A stretch of DNA of 64,000 nt from Pomphorhynchus laevis. Taxonomy: Eukaryota > Acanthocephala > Palaeacanthocephala > Echinorhynchida > Pomphorhynchidae. Made by a program: the position numbers and the translations under genes. Location of the stretch: contig WNNJ02002686.1 of the NCBI GenBank assembly GCA_012934845.2, positions 1 to 64,000 on the forward strand, given 5' to 3'. Shown here piece after piece: positions 1 to 15,100 of this stretch; position 1 is the first letter of the stretch; every line of letters starts with the position of its first letter. The notes below the pieces were generated by a model. The model saw only the letters and a list, made by a program, of their open reading frames with translations. It was not told where the DNA came from and did not search any database.

Positions 1-164
1 TAGCGATATTTTCCAGCAAATTATCAATTTTTAATAAAATCGATAAAAAAAACATTTTTGATTACATGTTTTTAAAATATGCATCCGAAGCTAAAGCGTG
101 ACATATATATGTCAAAAAAAATGTAAAGTATGTTTTGTTAAAATTCTCATGTTTTAATCACAAT

Positions 165-3100
165 TTAATCATAATTGTAACCACCTTGTACGTTGTTCTG
201 CCTTCCTAAGGATTCTCCAACACTAATATCATGCATTAATGCGTTCGATGATGGTCGATTGGAGACAGCGACGCTTTCAGAATATCGTCTTCCGGAACCA
301 GGGAACCTTGATCGCCGTATAGGACTGGAATCGAATAAATGCTCTTGTCCAACGAACATTGAAGCCGCTGTAGCTGGATTTGGTGCATGAAACGATGGCG
401 TCAGAGGTAATATACCAAACGGAGTAGCAGGATATCCTAAAAAGTTTGAAAAAAAAATAAGTAATGCCCATTTTCAAAGATTTATATGCAATAAGAAAAT
501 TTTAATCCGTATGCACTCAATGCTTATTAAGTCAAATGATTTGCTATAACCGTCTTCTAGCTCTTATATTTTTCTAACATTTCCTATTCTTGGAAAGAGA
601 AAAATATCGATTAATCAATATATCGTTTATTAAATAATATAATGACAACTTGTATCATGTAATTCAGAATAAAATGAAAATATCGCAGATATATACTGTA
701 AACGTATTGCTGCCATGGAGCTATCCGTCAGACTGTGATTCGAAAATGGAGATAATCCATGTAGAACATAAAAATACATTTTAATTGTGATTAGACATTG
801 ATGATATAATTTTACATTTGTATTGATTTATTTTTAAATGAACATTTCGTCGACTAACGCTGAAACTTCACAAGAACATGAAGTTCAGCCTCAAATAGCT
901 ATATTAATTAATAATTAAAAAATAATTCTGATCGCTTTGTTACATTATGAAATGTCTTCTCATTATTGAAATCAACGAATTCCAAAAGCAGCTAAATATA
1001 TGAGGCATAATTATATCTGATATGCATTGCATGAAATCCTCAAAAATGCCGGAATTTACATACAATAAGTTATGTCTTATGATATTAGCGATATTTTATA
1101 TTTTAATGTTTAATATTCAATATATATATCTCGTTATATTTATTTAGACAATCGACCCAGTGGTGATGATTATCGAAGGAAACTAGCATACAATTTATCA
1201 CAGCAGCATACCGATGTTAGCAGCAGTGGAGATCACAGACGGCCACCGTTTCATCGTCGTCGTGGTGGTAGCTCTAATCAGGGTGGACGTTTGTTCGATG
1301 GAAATAGTGCGGGTTCTCAATCAAAGCAATACTATGACAGTGGTGGTGCATCTAAATCGGGCTCAAGCCGTGGCCGCGGTTCCAACACTCGGAACTTTTC
1401 TCAATCCAGCCAGGCTGATATTGCTCATCGTGGGGCTGGCGGTGGCAGTAGTAACTCTAACAGGAGTAACCGTTGAACTGTGTTTATCTATCCAATTTCT
1501 TTCTCAACTATTTTTATACTTTTCTACTTTTCTTGCAAATTTGTTAAGTGTGTTATACATATTATAGAATGGAAAATTGTTCATCAAATTGGTTTTCTTC
1601 ATTCAATGACCTCTGCGTGTCTGTTCATCTACGTCTATATAAAGATTTTGGTTTTGATCTTTACAAAAATATATTGGCGGGTTTAATTTTTCTGGAGAAG
1701 TTGGTCTTTGATACCAAATCCGGATCGCTTTGTTACATTATGAAATGTCTTATCAGTATTAAATTCAACGAATTCACAAAACAGCCAAATATATAAGATA
1801 CATGATTATATCTGATACACATCACTAGAATTTATGGAAAATACCGGGATTTACATACAATAAAATATATCTTATGTTCTCTAGTGGCCCTGAATTTTTT
1901 TATAAATTTTCATAAGACACAAGCTTAAAAAAATTCAAAAAGATTTATATTGCGTATGTTGTTTTCAGCATGATTATAAATTAATTTTATTTTTCAAAAT
2001 ATTTAAATGTAAGATATGTTTTATATTTTACTGCCAAATATATAATTGCTTTAAAATATCGAATAATTTTTATACAGTTTATAAGTAACTTATCTGAAAA
2101 GGTTGAAATCTGGTCGTTCACAAAATATATTTGAAACGCTTAATCATTAATAATTTTTCATGCATAATAATTAATAAAATATTAAATTACTAGCATATAA
2201 ATTTAATTACCGCATTATTTTATTATATAAAACATTTGTTTTGTTTAATTTTATATCTAATAGTCAGCGTCCAATATAAAAAATGTGTTATACACATTTG
2301 GTTATAACAAAAACAGTAAAAATTAGTAATAATTTTACAAGTCAACTCTGCAATTTATCAGCAGCGATCTAACATTTACATGCGCCTTTAAATCCAGAAT
2401 CCCCTACCTTAACTCAATTCGTAATATTTAATATTAATATTTAATATTTATAGTATAACATCATAATGTATTTGATAATTTGATTTTAAATAATAGATTG
2501 AACATTAAATATACTAACAAGGTCGAATTTAAAAATCTCCACATAAAAGATGTGGAGATATTTCGATGTTTTCAAATATATTATTTTTTAAATTAAAATT
2601 GAAATTTAAAATAAAACTCAATTTTTATGAATTTACTAATAAATAATTGACTTTGTATTAGAATAACATATCAGCCCAACATATCAACGTGTCTAAATGC
2701 ATTCCACTGATGTATTAAATCCTATGAAATTTGATGCAAATTATATTATTTTTTTTTCATAAAAATTTCAAGCTTAAGAGTATAAATTAATTTTTAATGA
2801 TATTTTGTTCATTTATGTATTTTACGATTTTCTAGTGTCTTTTATTTATATTTAAATGATTTTGAATAAAGTATGTAGTTGCATATTAAAGCAGTTCATA
2901 AATTTCATTATTTTATTTATTATATTTAATATTATGTGGTATCCATGGATGTAAATGCAAAAATATGTTTCTTGTAAGTTTTAATATATCATCTTTACGA
3001 TATAAATTAATAATAGTTTTAATATGCTAATTTTTGTTAATATCTGTATATAGGCCTTCATTATTAAATTGCTTTGAAGCTTTAAATATGTATAATAAAA

Positions 3101-6100
3101 TAACTTCTAACAAAGAACTGAAATTAAATGTATACAAACCACAAAGTTGATAAGATTGAAAAAATGGAGTCGATTGGTATAATGCCTGTGGAGTAACCAG
3201 GCCAGATGAGGCAAAAGCTGCAGGATTTACAATATAATACGCTGGTGTGTATTGAATGCTACCGGGCTGGGGCATTATTGGGTTATTAATCTGTATGGCT
3301 TGCTGCTGTTGGCTTAAAGCAGCAAGATTGTATGCGTATACTTGGGCTTCTGAGCTTGGTAGTTGCTGGTTATAATCTATTAGAAAACGTTATTAAGTAA
3401 TTAAAAAGCAACGGTATATTAAAAATCATATATAGAAGATTAAAATTTACCATTTATAGATAAAAATCTTGATTTTTAATTTATGTTGATCATATGTTAT
3501 CCCAAAAACATTAAAAGTACTATTCTTTATTTTTAATTTTTAAAATTTCGACTTATCTACTCTAGCTTGTAATTTGAAGTTATAACATAAAGTTATAATT
3601 TGAAGTTATAACATAATTTGAAGTTATAACAATAACTAGATTACATATACTAAATTATGCAATTTATATGTAATATCATAAAACATTTAATAATTAGCGA
3701 CGTAATGCGAAATTATAAACATGCTAAGTATGGGTGTAAAAACTGCTATACATAAAGTACAATTTTATTTATTACAGAAACATCTTGTTTTTCATCCTAT
3801 AAAGTTTTAGAATATTCTCTCAGTACTCCTACTATTGATTTTGAAGTTGAGGATTAGTAAGTTTAAAATTGTTATCAAATAATGTAATTTTTGAATTTTA
3901 GACTTTTCATTGAAAACAATAATAAAATGTTTATAATATAATTGATTTTTAATAAAATATATAATTATTAATTTATTTTTATATATAATCCATAATATAA
4001 TATATTATAGTACTATCTATAATATAATATAGATTATATTATAGATATTGTATAGCGCTTCGGTATTATTTTATTTTCAGGTTTAAATAAAACAAAATAT
4101 AAAAATTGTAATTCACATGTTCTGTGATATAAGTTCTTGAATATAAGTTTATTGATTGAAAACTGATTTAGAACATATTAATAAATTGAACATCTTGCAC
4201 ATTGTAGTTAGAATCTTTATTATAAACTAATACAATTAGTATTAGTTAATACTAATTGTATGAACTTCTTCTCAAGTTCATCTGCTGAAATTCTAGGATG
4301 ACAGTGTAATTCAAAAATATTAAACATAATAAAAACTATTATAAATATTTAAATATCTTTTTTATCTTTTAAACTCATTATTTACAAACCGTTTCACGAC
4401 AATATATAAATAATTATAAATAATAGTAGTTTTGATAATCATCTAGATTTTGCGTGCAAATGAAATATGACATCCAAGATTTTATTTTACTAAACAATTT
4501 TAGAAGTTAAAGAAATAATTTCAGCTTTTTATACCTTTCTGATTGGGATAGTTTACATTAGAATTAAATCCGCTTTCAATTACTACGTTATTATCAGCCG
4601 GATCCAATACATCATCTGTATTTGAAGATGATGAAAGTCTGGTGCCTACGCAATGTCAATACAGTGTATACATCAATTCAAGCAGTATTTTAAAAACAAA
4701 AATTATAATATACATTACAAATGTGATGTCTCTAGTTTAAAATAAATCAAAATGAAATCAATCAAATTAAAGTTAGTTAGCAATCATATTTAAAGTGATA
4801 ATTAGAAAAGTACTCATTTTAGCATACAAAGAATAATATTTATAAAGATTATAAATAAATTGTGAAATTATATTCTATTCTATTTAATTTTATCTATCTT
4901 TTGTAAAGCACAAAATATTTATACAAAATTTGATAATTTAAAAATTTCAAAATTTTAAACAAACCTTATTTACAAAATGATGGGTATCTAAGCAGATGAA
5001 CATAGACACAAACATTATACATCCTTTTATTTAAGGATTTTGATCTAGCCCATGCAAGGTCTTTGCTCTAACTCATAAAATGATATTGCTCTAACTCAAG
5101 CAGGGCTTTCGCTCCAACTCATGCAAGGTCTTTGCTCTAACTGATCCAAGGCATTCGCTCCAACTCATACAAGGCCTTTGCTTTAACTCATAAAAGACTA
5201 TTGCTCTAACTTACGCAAGGCTTTCGTTCTAACTCAAGTAAGGACATTCCTCTAACTCAAGCAAGGCTTCGGCTTTAACTCAAGCAACGCTTTCGCTTTA
5301 ACTCATACAAGGCCTTTGATCTAACTCATGCAAGGATTTTGCACTAGCTCACGCAAGGCTTTCGCTCTAACTCATAAAAGACTTTCGCTTCAACTCACGA
5401 AAGGATTTTATCCCAACTCATACAAGGCTTTTGCTTTAACTCAAGTAAGCCCTTTGCTCTAACTCATAAAAGGATATTGCGCTAACTCAAGCAAGGCTTT
5501 TGCTCTAACTCATAAAAGAATATTGCGCTAACTACGCAAGGATTTCACTCTAACTCATAAAAGGCCTTTGCTCGAACTCATAAAGGGCTATTGCTCTAAC
5601 TCATGCAAGGCTTTCGCTCCAACTCATGCAAGGCCTTTGCTCTAACTCATAAAATGCTATTGATCTAACTCATGCAAGGCTTTCGTTCTAACTCAAGCAA
5701 GGATATTTATCGAACTCAAGCAAGGCTTTCGCTTAAATTCATGCAAGGCCTTTGCTCTAACTCATAAAAGGCTTTTACTCCAACTAAAGCAAGGCTTTTG
5801 CTCTAACTCATCAAAGGCTTTTGCTCTAACTAAAGCAAGGCTTTTGCTCTAACTCATACAAGGCTTTTGCACCAACTAAAGCAAGGCTTTTGCTCTAACT
5901 CATGAAAGGCTATTGCTATAGCTCATACAAGGCTTTCGCTCCAACTAAAGCAAGGCCTTTGCTCTAACTCATAAAATGCTATTGCTCTAAGGCCTTTGCT
6001 CTAACTCATACAATGCTTTCGCTCCAACGTAAGCAAGGCTTTCGCTCTAACTCATACAAGGCTTTTGCTCCAACTAAAGCAAGGCTTTTGCTCTAACTCA

Positions 6101-9100
6101 TAAAAGGATATTGCTCTAACTCGTAAAAGGGTATTGCTCTAACTCATACAAGGCATTCGCTCCAACTAAAACAAGGCCTGCTCTAACTCATAAAAGGCTA
6201 TTGCTCTAACTCATGCAAGGCCTTTGCTCTAACTCATAAAAGGCTATCTAACTCATACAAGGCATTCGCTCCAACTAAAACAAGGCCTGCTCTAACTCAT
6301 AAAAGGCTATTGCTCTAACTCATGCAAGGCCTTTGCTCTAACTCATAAAAGGCTATTGCTCTAACTGATGCAAGGCTAACTCTAACTCATACAAGGCTTT
6401 CGCTTCAATTAAAGCAAGGCCTTTGCTCTAACTCATGCGAGGATTTTACTCCAACTAATGCAAGGCCTTTGCTATATCTTGTAAAAGGCTTCCACTCCAA
6501 CTCACGCAAGGATTTTACTCCAACTCATGCAAGGCTTTTACTCCAACTCAAGCAAGGCTTTCGCTTAAATCAAGCAAGGCTTTCGCTTAAACTCAAGTAA
6601 GGCTTTCGCTTTAATATCATTAATTTCTTTGCCTTTTGTTTTCATACATGTTTTCTAATTTGTCTTTTATCTACAAGCTTTTGAACTTTGATTAAAGTTC
6701 AAAATATCTTTGATTATCTTTTATTCTTTGGTATATAAGATCGTAAATCCGATTTAAAGATTGTATTTACGATTTTTGGTAAATTTTGAATTTCAGTGTT
6801 ATTTTTCTACTTTGTTTTGTTCATACATGTAGTTTAGCAACTTATTTGATTCTTTATATATACATTGTGATTAAACATGTGGTTTTATTTTTTGAAACCA
6901 CATGTATAAAATAACAGTTGCAGCTAAACTACTGTATATTTCCTAGTTTTCAAAAGAAAATAGTATAGTCTAGGTTCCTTATATAATTGAGATTAAAGTT
7001 ATAATATTTGAAAAATACAAAAATCTAGATAAAACATTTCACAAATTAAAAAGTTTGACATATTTGCAATGTACTAATGTATTAGCAAGATCTGCATTAT
7101 CAGCGGGTCACATTAAATTTTCAATATTAAAATGCAGCTTAATGGAATATGAAAATAATAAAAAATAAAAAAAAAACAATAAAAAATAGAAAAATAGAAA
7201 ATTGTCAAATCAAATAAGAGCGATAACAAAGTATATTTAATTATAATTTAAAGGATTTTTGACGAATCAAATATTATAATATAAAAACACAATTATATAA
7301 TTTTGTGAATAATCGTTTATTTGAAAAAGAAGAAATTACAAAAAGCTAATGTAATCATGAAACTAATAATAATAACTAAAAATCGTACCTGTATTAAATA
7401 AAGTTGTCGATGGAACTTGAATTGTAGTACTAGTTTCGTCACTTGTTAATATGTAGCGACGTGATCTGTTTTCCTGAATTGGTTGTTCAGTTGGCATTTG
7501 GTGCATTAATTGAGAGTTTTGCACTGCGTAGAAAGGGTTTTCCACAATGGGCATGTTAACTGAAACGACAGCTACAAAAAGCATTGAATGTTTATTTGAA
7601 TAATAAAAATAAATTCTACAATAATTTAGCTTTACAAACCTCTTCTGGGAGAAGCGCTCATTTGTACCATAGGTCTTAGCATATCGATTGGAATATCACC
7701 GTAAAACCGATTTGATGTACCTGGTTGAGCGTAAGATGCTAAATAATTTATATTTGGGGTAGGGTAAGCGGCAGTACGGTTGTATGGATAATCAGCGGAA
7801 GCTATAACAGGTGCTGGCAAGGATGGTGGCATCGACTGTGTACCAATTGTGGGTAAAGCTTGTAAAAGTGGTGTGACCGCAAATGGCCCAACTAGCGGAG
7901 TTGCGGAAAACTGATTGCCAATCGGCTCGCTGATTGCATTATTAGTGGATTCTGGCCCAACTAGCGGATTTGCGGAAAACTGATTGCCAATCGGCTCACT
8001 GACTGCAGTATTAGTGGATTCTGGCCCAACTAGCGAAGTTGCGGAAAATTGATTGCCAATCGGCTCACTGAGTACAGCATTAGTTGATTCCTGTTGAAGT
8101 ACATGTGATGGCGGTAATGCATCGTTTACTACTACTTGACCTGCTGCATCATCAATAACAGAAGTGGGTTCGTCCTTTAACAAAATGTATATTTTTAAAG
8201 ATTTAGCACATGGATGTTAGCTTACGTCAACAAGTCTTGACGGAATAAATACGTCAGCCATTGGATTTAAGGTGGAGTGAGTAATTTCATCAGAACTAGA
8301 TAAGAATGGATAACATTAAAATCTAATTTTTATTATGATTTAATGACAAAAAGGTATTAAATTTATCATTTACTTAAATATTTCAAGTATATATGGGACG
8401 AAATCATCATATTCGCTTTCACATGCTAACTACATCACAGATTTAAACTTAAAAATATCAAAAATATACAAATAGACAATTTAAAATGACGCGTACATCT
8501 CAACAATAAAAAATAAGTCAACTTAGGTATATTCAAATATTTCAATTTTGTTTTTCCATTTAATTCCACCTGGAAGTAGCATTGCTACTTTACATCTTAA
8601 GAATCTCCAACTATTTTCCTCATGTACGTAGTTAACCGCATTTTCAAATAGACAAAACATATATTAGAACTGGATTAGCGTTAATGCGTTTTGAGAACGA
8701 AAATAAAAATTCAGATCGAGGATAACATACAGACCATAAGCGAGCAACTGAACTTGCAAATCGAACTTGCAAACAACTGAACTTTAATCGAGCTTGCAAA
8801 CAACTGAGAGCTTGTAAACCACTAAACTTTAATCGAACTTGTAAACAACTGAACTTTAATCCTAACTCTTACAGTCTAATTTTAAATATTCCAGTCATTG
8901 AACCATTAAAAATCGAGTACAGATAAGCAGAAATATATTCTTATTATTAGAAACTTGTCGCAGCTTTGTAATAAATTATTCTTTCTAACTTTTGCAAATG
9001 CGCTCGCTAATTCCGATATTACGATGGGTCAGTAAAGTATCAATTGATGGTATATTTGAAAAATACTTTATCTATGCATTTCCATAGAACTAATATAAAT

Positions 9101-12100
9101 TAGTTGTGAATTAAATAAAACGGTGTTGCTACTGCAGGAAAGAAATAAAAAAAATTATTCTAGAAGATGGTAATGAATTTTATTAGCAACAAAATTATAT
9201 GACTTTTAGATTCTAGATTTTTCGCTAGCTGTCATTTTTAGCATTCAAATTTTAGGGAACTTAAAAACTTTACTTAGTAGGAATGAAATAATTATGAAAT
9301 AAATATATATTATATATCATTAAATATTAAATAATATTGTATTAATCGTAAATAAACGTATTTTTAGCAGGAATGCAATAATTATAAAATAATTATATTA
9401 TATATCATTAAATATTAAATAATAATGAATTAATATTAAATAAAAATATAAAGCATATTTTAAATTAATCAATTCTAGATAACATGTTTGTCATAAATTT
9501 AGTTAAATATTAGAAAGTAATTAAATGTTTATTACGCAAGCATTCATTGTTGTAATCAATTATTCCAATCATTTTATCTGAACATTTGGAAAATATTCAT
9601 ATGAAATTGTATTATGATCGGTAGAGATTGCAAGTTAAAATCAAATTCAAAAAAGTAAAAAGTGCGATTAAAAGCTTACAGGACAATCTTGATTAGCAGA
9701 AATGCAATAAATTAAAGAACTTTTTTCTTAATAACTCAATTTCCCTATTCTTGATTTTGTATTAAATATGAACCAAAATAATTTCAAAACCAAAAAGCAA
9801 ATTTTTATTTAAACTATAATCTTTAGAAATTAAAAGGTCAGTTTCACTCAAAATTTTTGTTTATATCTTTCTATTTAAAAGTGTGATAAGAGCAATTGAA
9901 TGAATGCTCAAATAAAAAATGCATAAAATTATTTATGATTATATTAATAAAAATGCATAAATATTTGTAACATCTCAGTGTATTGATTTTGCTGCATTCT
10001 CAAATTCAAAATTCATTCTGAACACCAAATCAAATTTGTAAGAGACAGACAAAAAATTATACTTATAACAAGGCGCCAGTGGTAAGTTGTGCACCTTAAT
10101 TTTAATTTTAATTTATCCATTATTAAACTGGCTCACAATTTAAGATATTAAATTAAAATCGTTAAGTTCATAGAATTAAAATGAGATTTTAATTAAATAA
10201 ATTAAAATTTTAATTAAATTTTAATTTCATAAAATTAAAATGAGAATAAAGCGAATAAAATTTTAATAGTGTCATTATATATAATAATGCCATTAGATAT
10301 ATAATGTATCATAGATCATTAATCTTTAGTGATTTTAAATTATACTACAAAATAAATAATTATATAAAATGTTATTTATATATTTAATGATTTATTGGTT
10401 TCAATATTTAAATTAAAAATTCAAATTAAAAGTGTCATCATTTTCACACTTTTAAAAAAAGTCAAAATTATTTAGAAAATAATTTTTTATTAAAGCATTC
10501 GTTCACAAGTTTAGAAAATAAGCATATTATTAAGTGATAAACATAAATATGAAATAGATTTTCAGGTAAGCAATTAATAACAAGTGAATAGTAAAAAAGG
10601 TATAACGAAAAAGTGGTTTTTAACAACGACGATACAAAGGTTAAACTTCTTTGTATCGAATCTTTGTTAAATAATCTTTGTTACAATTAAAACTATCCAG
10701 ACTTATAAGTTATAAATTGACCAGACTTAAAACTTATAAGTTATTTTTATAAAAGTTATAATATGATCATTATATTGTCTTCAGATCTTACTGAGTACAA
10801 AATGAAGAATTTAATTTATGCTAAATTTAATAAAATTAATTAATTAAAATAAAAATGTTAAAAATTTATAAATTTTTAAAATATTAAAAAATGTAGAAAT
10901 TCATTTCCTAAATTTTAATCACGAAATTATGATATAGTTTTCTTTAAAGTATACAATTAAGGAAAATTTTATATTAATATCCTTTATGAAATATATTATA
11001 AATGATAATAAAATGATCAAACTGAGTAACAGTTTTAATAAAAAACACAATTTTGATTATAATTATATTACGAAAATTATATATTAAACAGAATTCCATA
11101 AAACGCATATTGAAAAACAAAGTTCAGAAACGAAGAATAATCTAAGGAGAAAAATCTTTAAAAGAAAAATTGCTTGGCAAATGGCAAAAGTTAAAATTTG
11201 AATAAAGTATAAAACTTAGATGCACCCTTCACGTTTGCTATCATCATTAGAATCAACGTTAGAATTAATCAAATTCTTGTGCACAGGACTAATGGCATTT
11301 TCTCGTGATTCTGGAGAATTTTGTGATATTACATCATGTGATTTATCGTCTAAATATTTGTGCACAATCAGATATCAGTAATGAATAAAGCATAGGCTAA
11401 ATATAATTTATTAGTCAACTATAAAGAAACAAAATTAGAGGATTATATTTTTAAACAAGTAGCACTCGATAGCGTAACTCAATTTATTGCTTATTTTAAA
11501 TAATTAAATTAAAAATCATTTTGGTAATTTAATAATATCATTGAAGATCGTCATTAAATAATGTTTGCATAAAGAGATTGATTATAATTTTCATAAAACT
11601 TACATTACAACATCAAAGTATTGAGTGAGTTTTTAAGTCAAAAAGACTCAACATAGAAAACAATTGTATTGACATTGCGTTTAACGGTATATACTAAGTA
11701 TTGTATACTTAATATTAAGCACGCTTTCTTCACATGTGCTCTCATAAACATGCGCCCATAAATACAACAAAATCTATTAACAATAATTAATTAACTATTA
11801 TTTATTCACTATTAATAGTTAATTAATCTCTAATAATTAATTTATTAATTATTAAATTAAATTTAAAATTTTAATTTTAAATTCAATTTTAAATTTAAAT
11901 TCAATTTAAATTAAATTTAAATTCAAAATTAATTCAAGTGAGATTACTGAAAGACATATTAGAGCAGGCATCTCAATAGATACCCGATCGATTAGTTAAT
12001 CGGGTACATAACATGATCATTTTAACTATAAACATCGCTCTAAGTTAAAGGTCTTTCCAAATTAACTAAATTTATTGATAAATTTATGACTAAATTTCGT

Positions 12101-15100
12101 AAAAATGCAAAGGTTCCAGGCGCGTCTTGTTATTTATTTTATTTATTCTTGATTGCAAGTTAAAATCAAATTCAAAAAAGTAAAAAGTGCGATTAAAAGC
12201 TTACAGGACAATCTTGATTAGCAGAAATGCAATAAATTAAAGAACTTTTTTCTTAATAACTCAATTTCCCTATTCTTGATTTTGTATTAAATATGAACCA
12301 AAATAATTTCAAAACCAAAAAGAAAATTTTTATTTTAACTATAATCTTTAGAAATTAAAAGTCAGTTTCACTCAAAATTTTTGTTGATCAGATAGTAATA
12401 TAGCAATATCAAATAAAAATTTAGTTTTGATTTTAAAGTAAAATATTTATATCTTTCTATTTAAAAGTGTGATAAGAGCAATTGAATGAATGCTCAAATA
12501 AAAAATGCATAAAATTATTTATGATTATATTAATAAAAATGCATAAATATTTGTAACATCTCAGTGTATTGATTTTGCTGCATTCTCAAATTCAAAATTC
12601 ATTCTGAACACCAAATCAAATTTGTAAGAGACAGACAAAAAATTATACTTATAACAAGGCGCCAGTGGTAAGTTGTGCACCTTAATTTTAATTTTAATTT
12701 ATCCATTATTAAACTGGCTCACAATTTAAGATATTAAATAAAAATCGTTAAGTTCATAGAATTAAAATGAACTAGATTTCGGTTCCAGGCGCGTCTTGTT
12801 ATTTATTTTATTTATTCTGTTTATATTTTTATTTTATTTATATTGGTGTGTATTGTTCCCAATAAAATTTGACTTTTATTTGCATTTATTTTATTTGCGT
12901 CACACTGATGATTGACTCCATCAGCTCTATACGAGCCGCATAATAAAGCATATTAATATTAAATTAATAATAATTTAATTTTTAAAATATAAAAATAAAG
13001 AATTATTAGAGCTGGATCAAAGGAAGTAGGGAAATTTTATTTGATATTTCGCTAACCTCTATTAGCATCTTCAGAAAATTACAGAAAATTTTCTGAAGAT
13101 GCTAATAGAGGTTAGCCAAATATCAAATAAAATTTCCCTACTTCCTTTGATCCAGCTCCAATAGTTCTTTACCAATAATGGATCATTATCAAGTATTTAA
13201 AAATTCATTAAAGTATTTATTGAATAATAAATTCGGATCATTTTTATAATTCAAATTCCAAGTAAATAATAAACTTTAAAATGGTTTGAAATCGTGATTT
13301 ATTTCCATTATTTGAATTATTTGCATTAATTGCAATAAAATAATCAATCCGCATCGAACAACATAGCCGAATCCGCGATTACACGGAACAAAAGCAAATG
13401 ATATAATGGTCTGCATCGAACAACATGTCTAAAAACCATAATTCCAATGAATATTTAAAGATAATTGTTTTTTAGCAAGTGCTTTAGAAAAAGCAATTTT
13501 CGGAAGATCATCATACGCCTTTAATTTATGTAAACGATATTAAGCCTCATTTTCTTTCATATTTAAAGATATGTGAAACATCAGGATTTGTGTGTGTCAA
13601 CAAACCAACTAATCAAATAGATTCATTATTTTCAGATACTAACATCACTGTTCATATGGATCAAAGAACAGAGGAAATTTTTTGATATTTCGCTAACTTC
13701 TGTTATCATTTTCAGAAAATTGCTGATATGTAATTTTTTGAAGATGCTAACAGAAGTAGTTAGCGAAATATCAAAAAAAATCCTCCTTTATTTTGATCCA
13801 GCTCCAATAATTCTTGTTTCTAGTTGATAATTGATCATTGTCAAGTATTTAAAATCTAAAATAATGAAATATTTAGTCGATTCTTAAGCCATACGATAAG
13901 TGTGGAAGAGTATGTGGGTAAATTATATAGTATAAAAATCAAGTGGCAGTGCAAATATAAATTTAATTTAATTGAATTTTATATGAATCAGTTATTTTAT
14001 TCATTATTTGTACATTTTTGTATAAAAATCACAGCTGTGTATGATCATTCGTAAGAATGTTCATACTCTAATTTAAAATAAATGTACATGATTCAAATCA
14101 CTTACTGGCGGACTGAGATGAATGTTCCTCTTTAATATTTGACGTAAGAATAGATTCTATATGATGCCCTTGAACGCAAGGTTTTGCAGCTGTGACACTT
14201 CCGACTGACGTATCTTTTTGTAAACTAAATTGATCTTGACGATATTGATGTTCTTGCTGCTGCTGTTGTTGCCTTTCGTACATTTCCAGATCTAGACAAT
14301 TAAAAAAGCATTTGTGTAAAAAATCAAATGCAATTATAAGATGATTGTCTACAACGGAGAAACAGTGAGAATACGTTATTTAGTAAGTTATTTGAATCAT
14401 CAACTGTTGCGCTTATTTATTGCAACATTCATTTAAAAGCTGTTCCTAGTAGATTACAAATTTCATTGACCTTGAAGATGTTATTCTTCAAGTTAAATTT
14501 TGTTTAATAAAATAGACCAAGCAAGATAAGGTTACCGTGCAAATTGTCACAGTGATAGCTAACAACAATGAAAATTCAATTCAAGTTTGAAATTAAGTTG
14601 TTTACGAAATTAGTTCAATTGTATAATTAGGTTACGACATTGCAATTATATCATGTGATAGTTTAGAGCAATCGCTTTTACGCGAGTTTATCTATCAATT
14701 AATAGGCTTAATATTATGTTTAGTGATACATTATTATCAAAATACTTTGGTGGTTAGACTGGTGTTATTAAAATTTAAATTTAAATCAATTTGAAAATTG
14801 AGGTAAATTATTTTTAAATTTAAATAGCATTGACCTTCAAAATAATTAATTTTTCTACGCATGCGAAGAAACATTGAATCAAAAACAATTACCTTATTTT
14901 ATGAAACACACAAAATAACACTAAGATTTGATCACAGTATTAAATTTCAAAGTAATTCAACTTTATAATTCCTTCGAAATCACTTAAGAAAAAAATTAAT
15001 ATTACTAATTATTTAATATTAATAATTATTTTAATTTAAAATAATTATTAAACGGCAGATTTCAGGCGATACGCACATTCAGTGCCTAAGTAGTTTTTAG

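Noticed and set aside
5040-6615. CRISPR array
   Set aside because: Short regular repeats without unique spacers, in a eukaryotic intron; it is a minisatellite.
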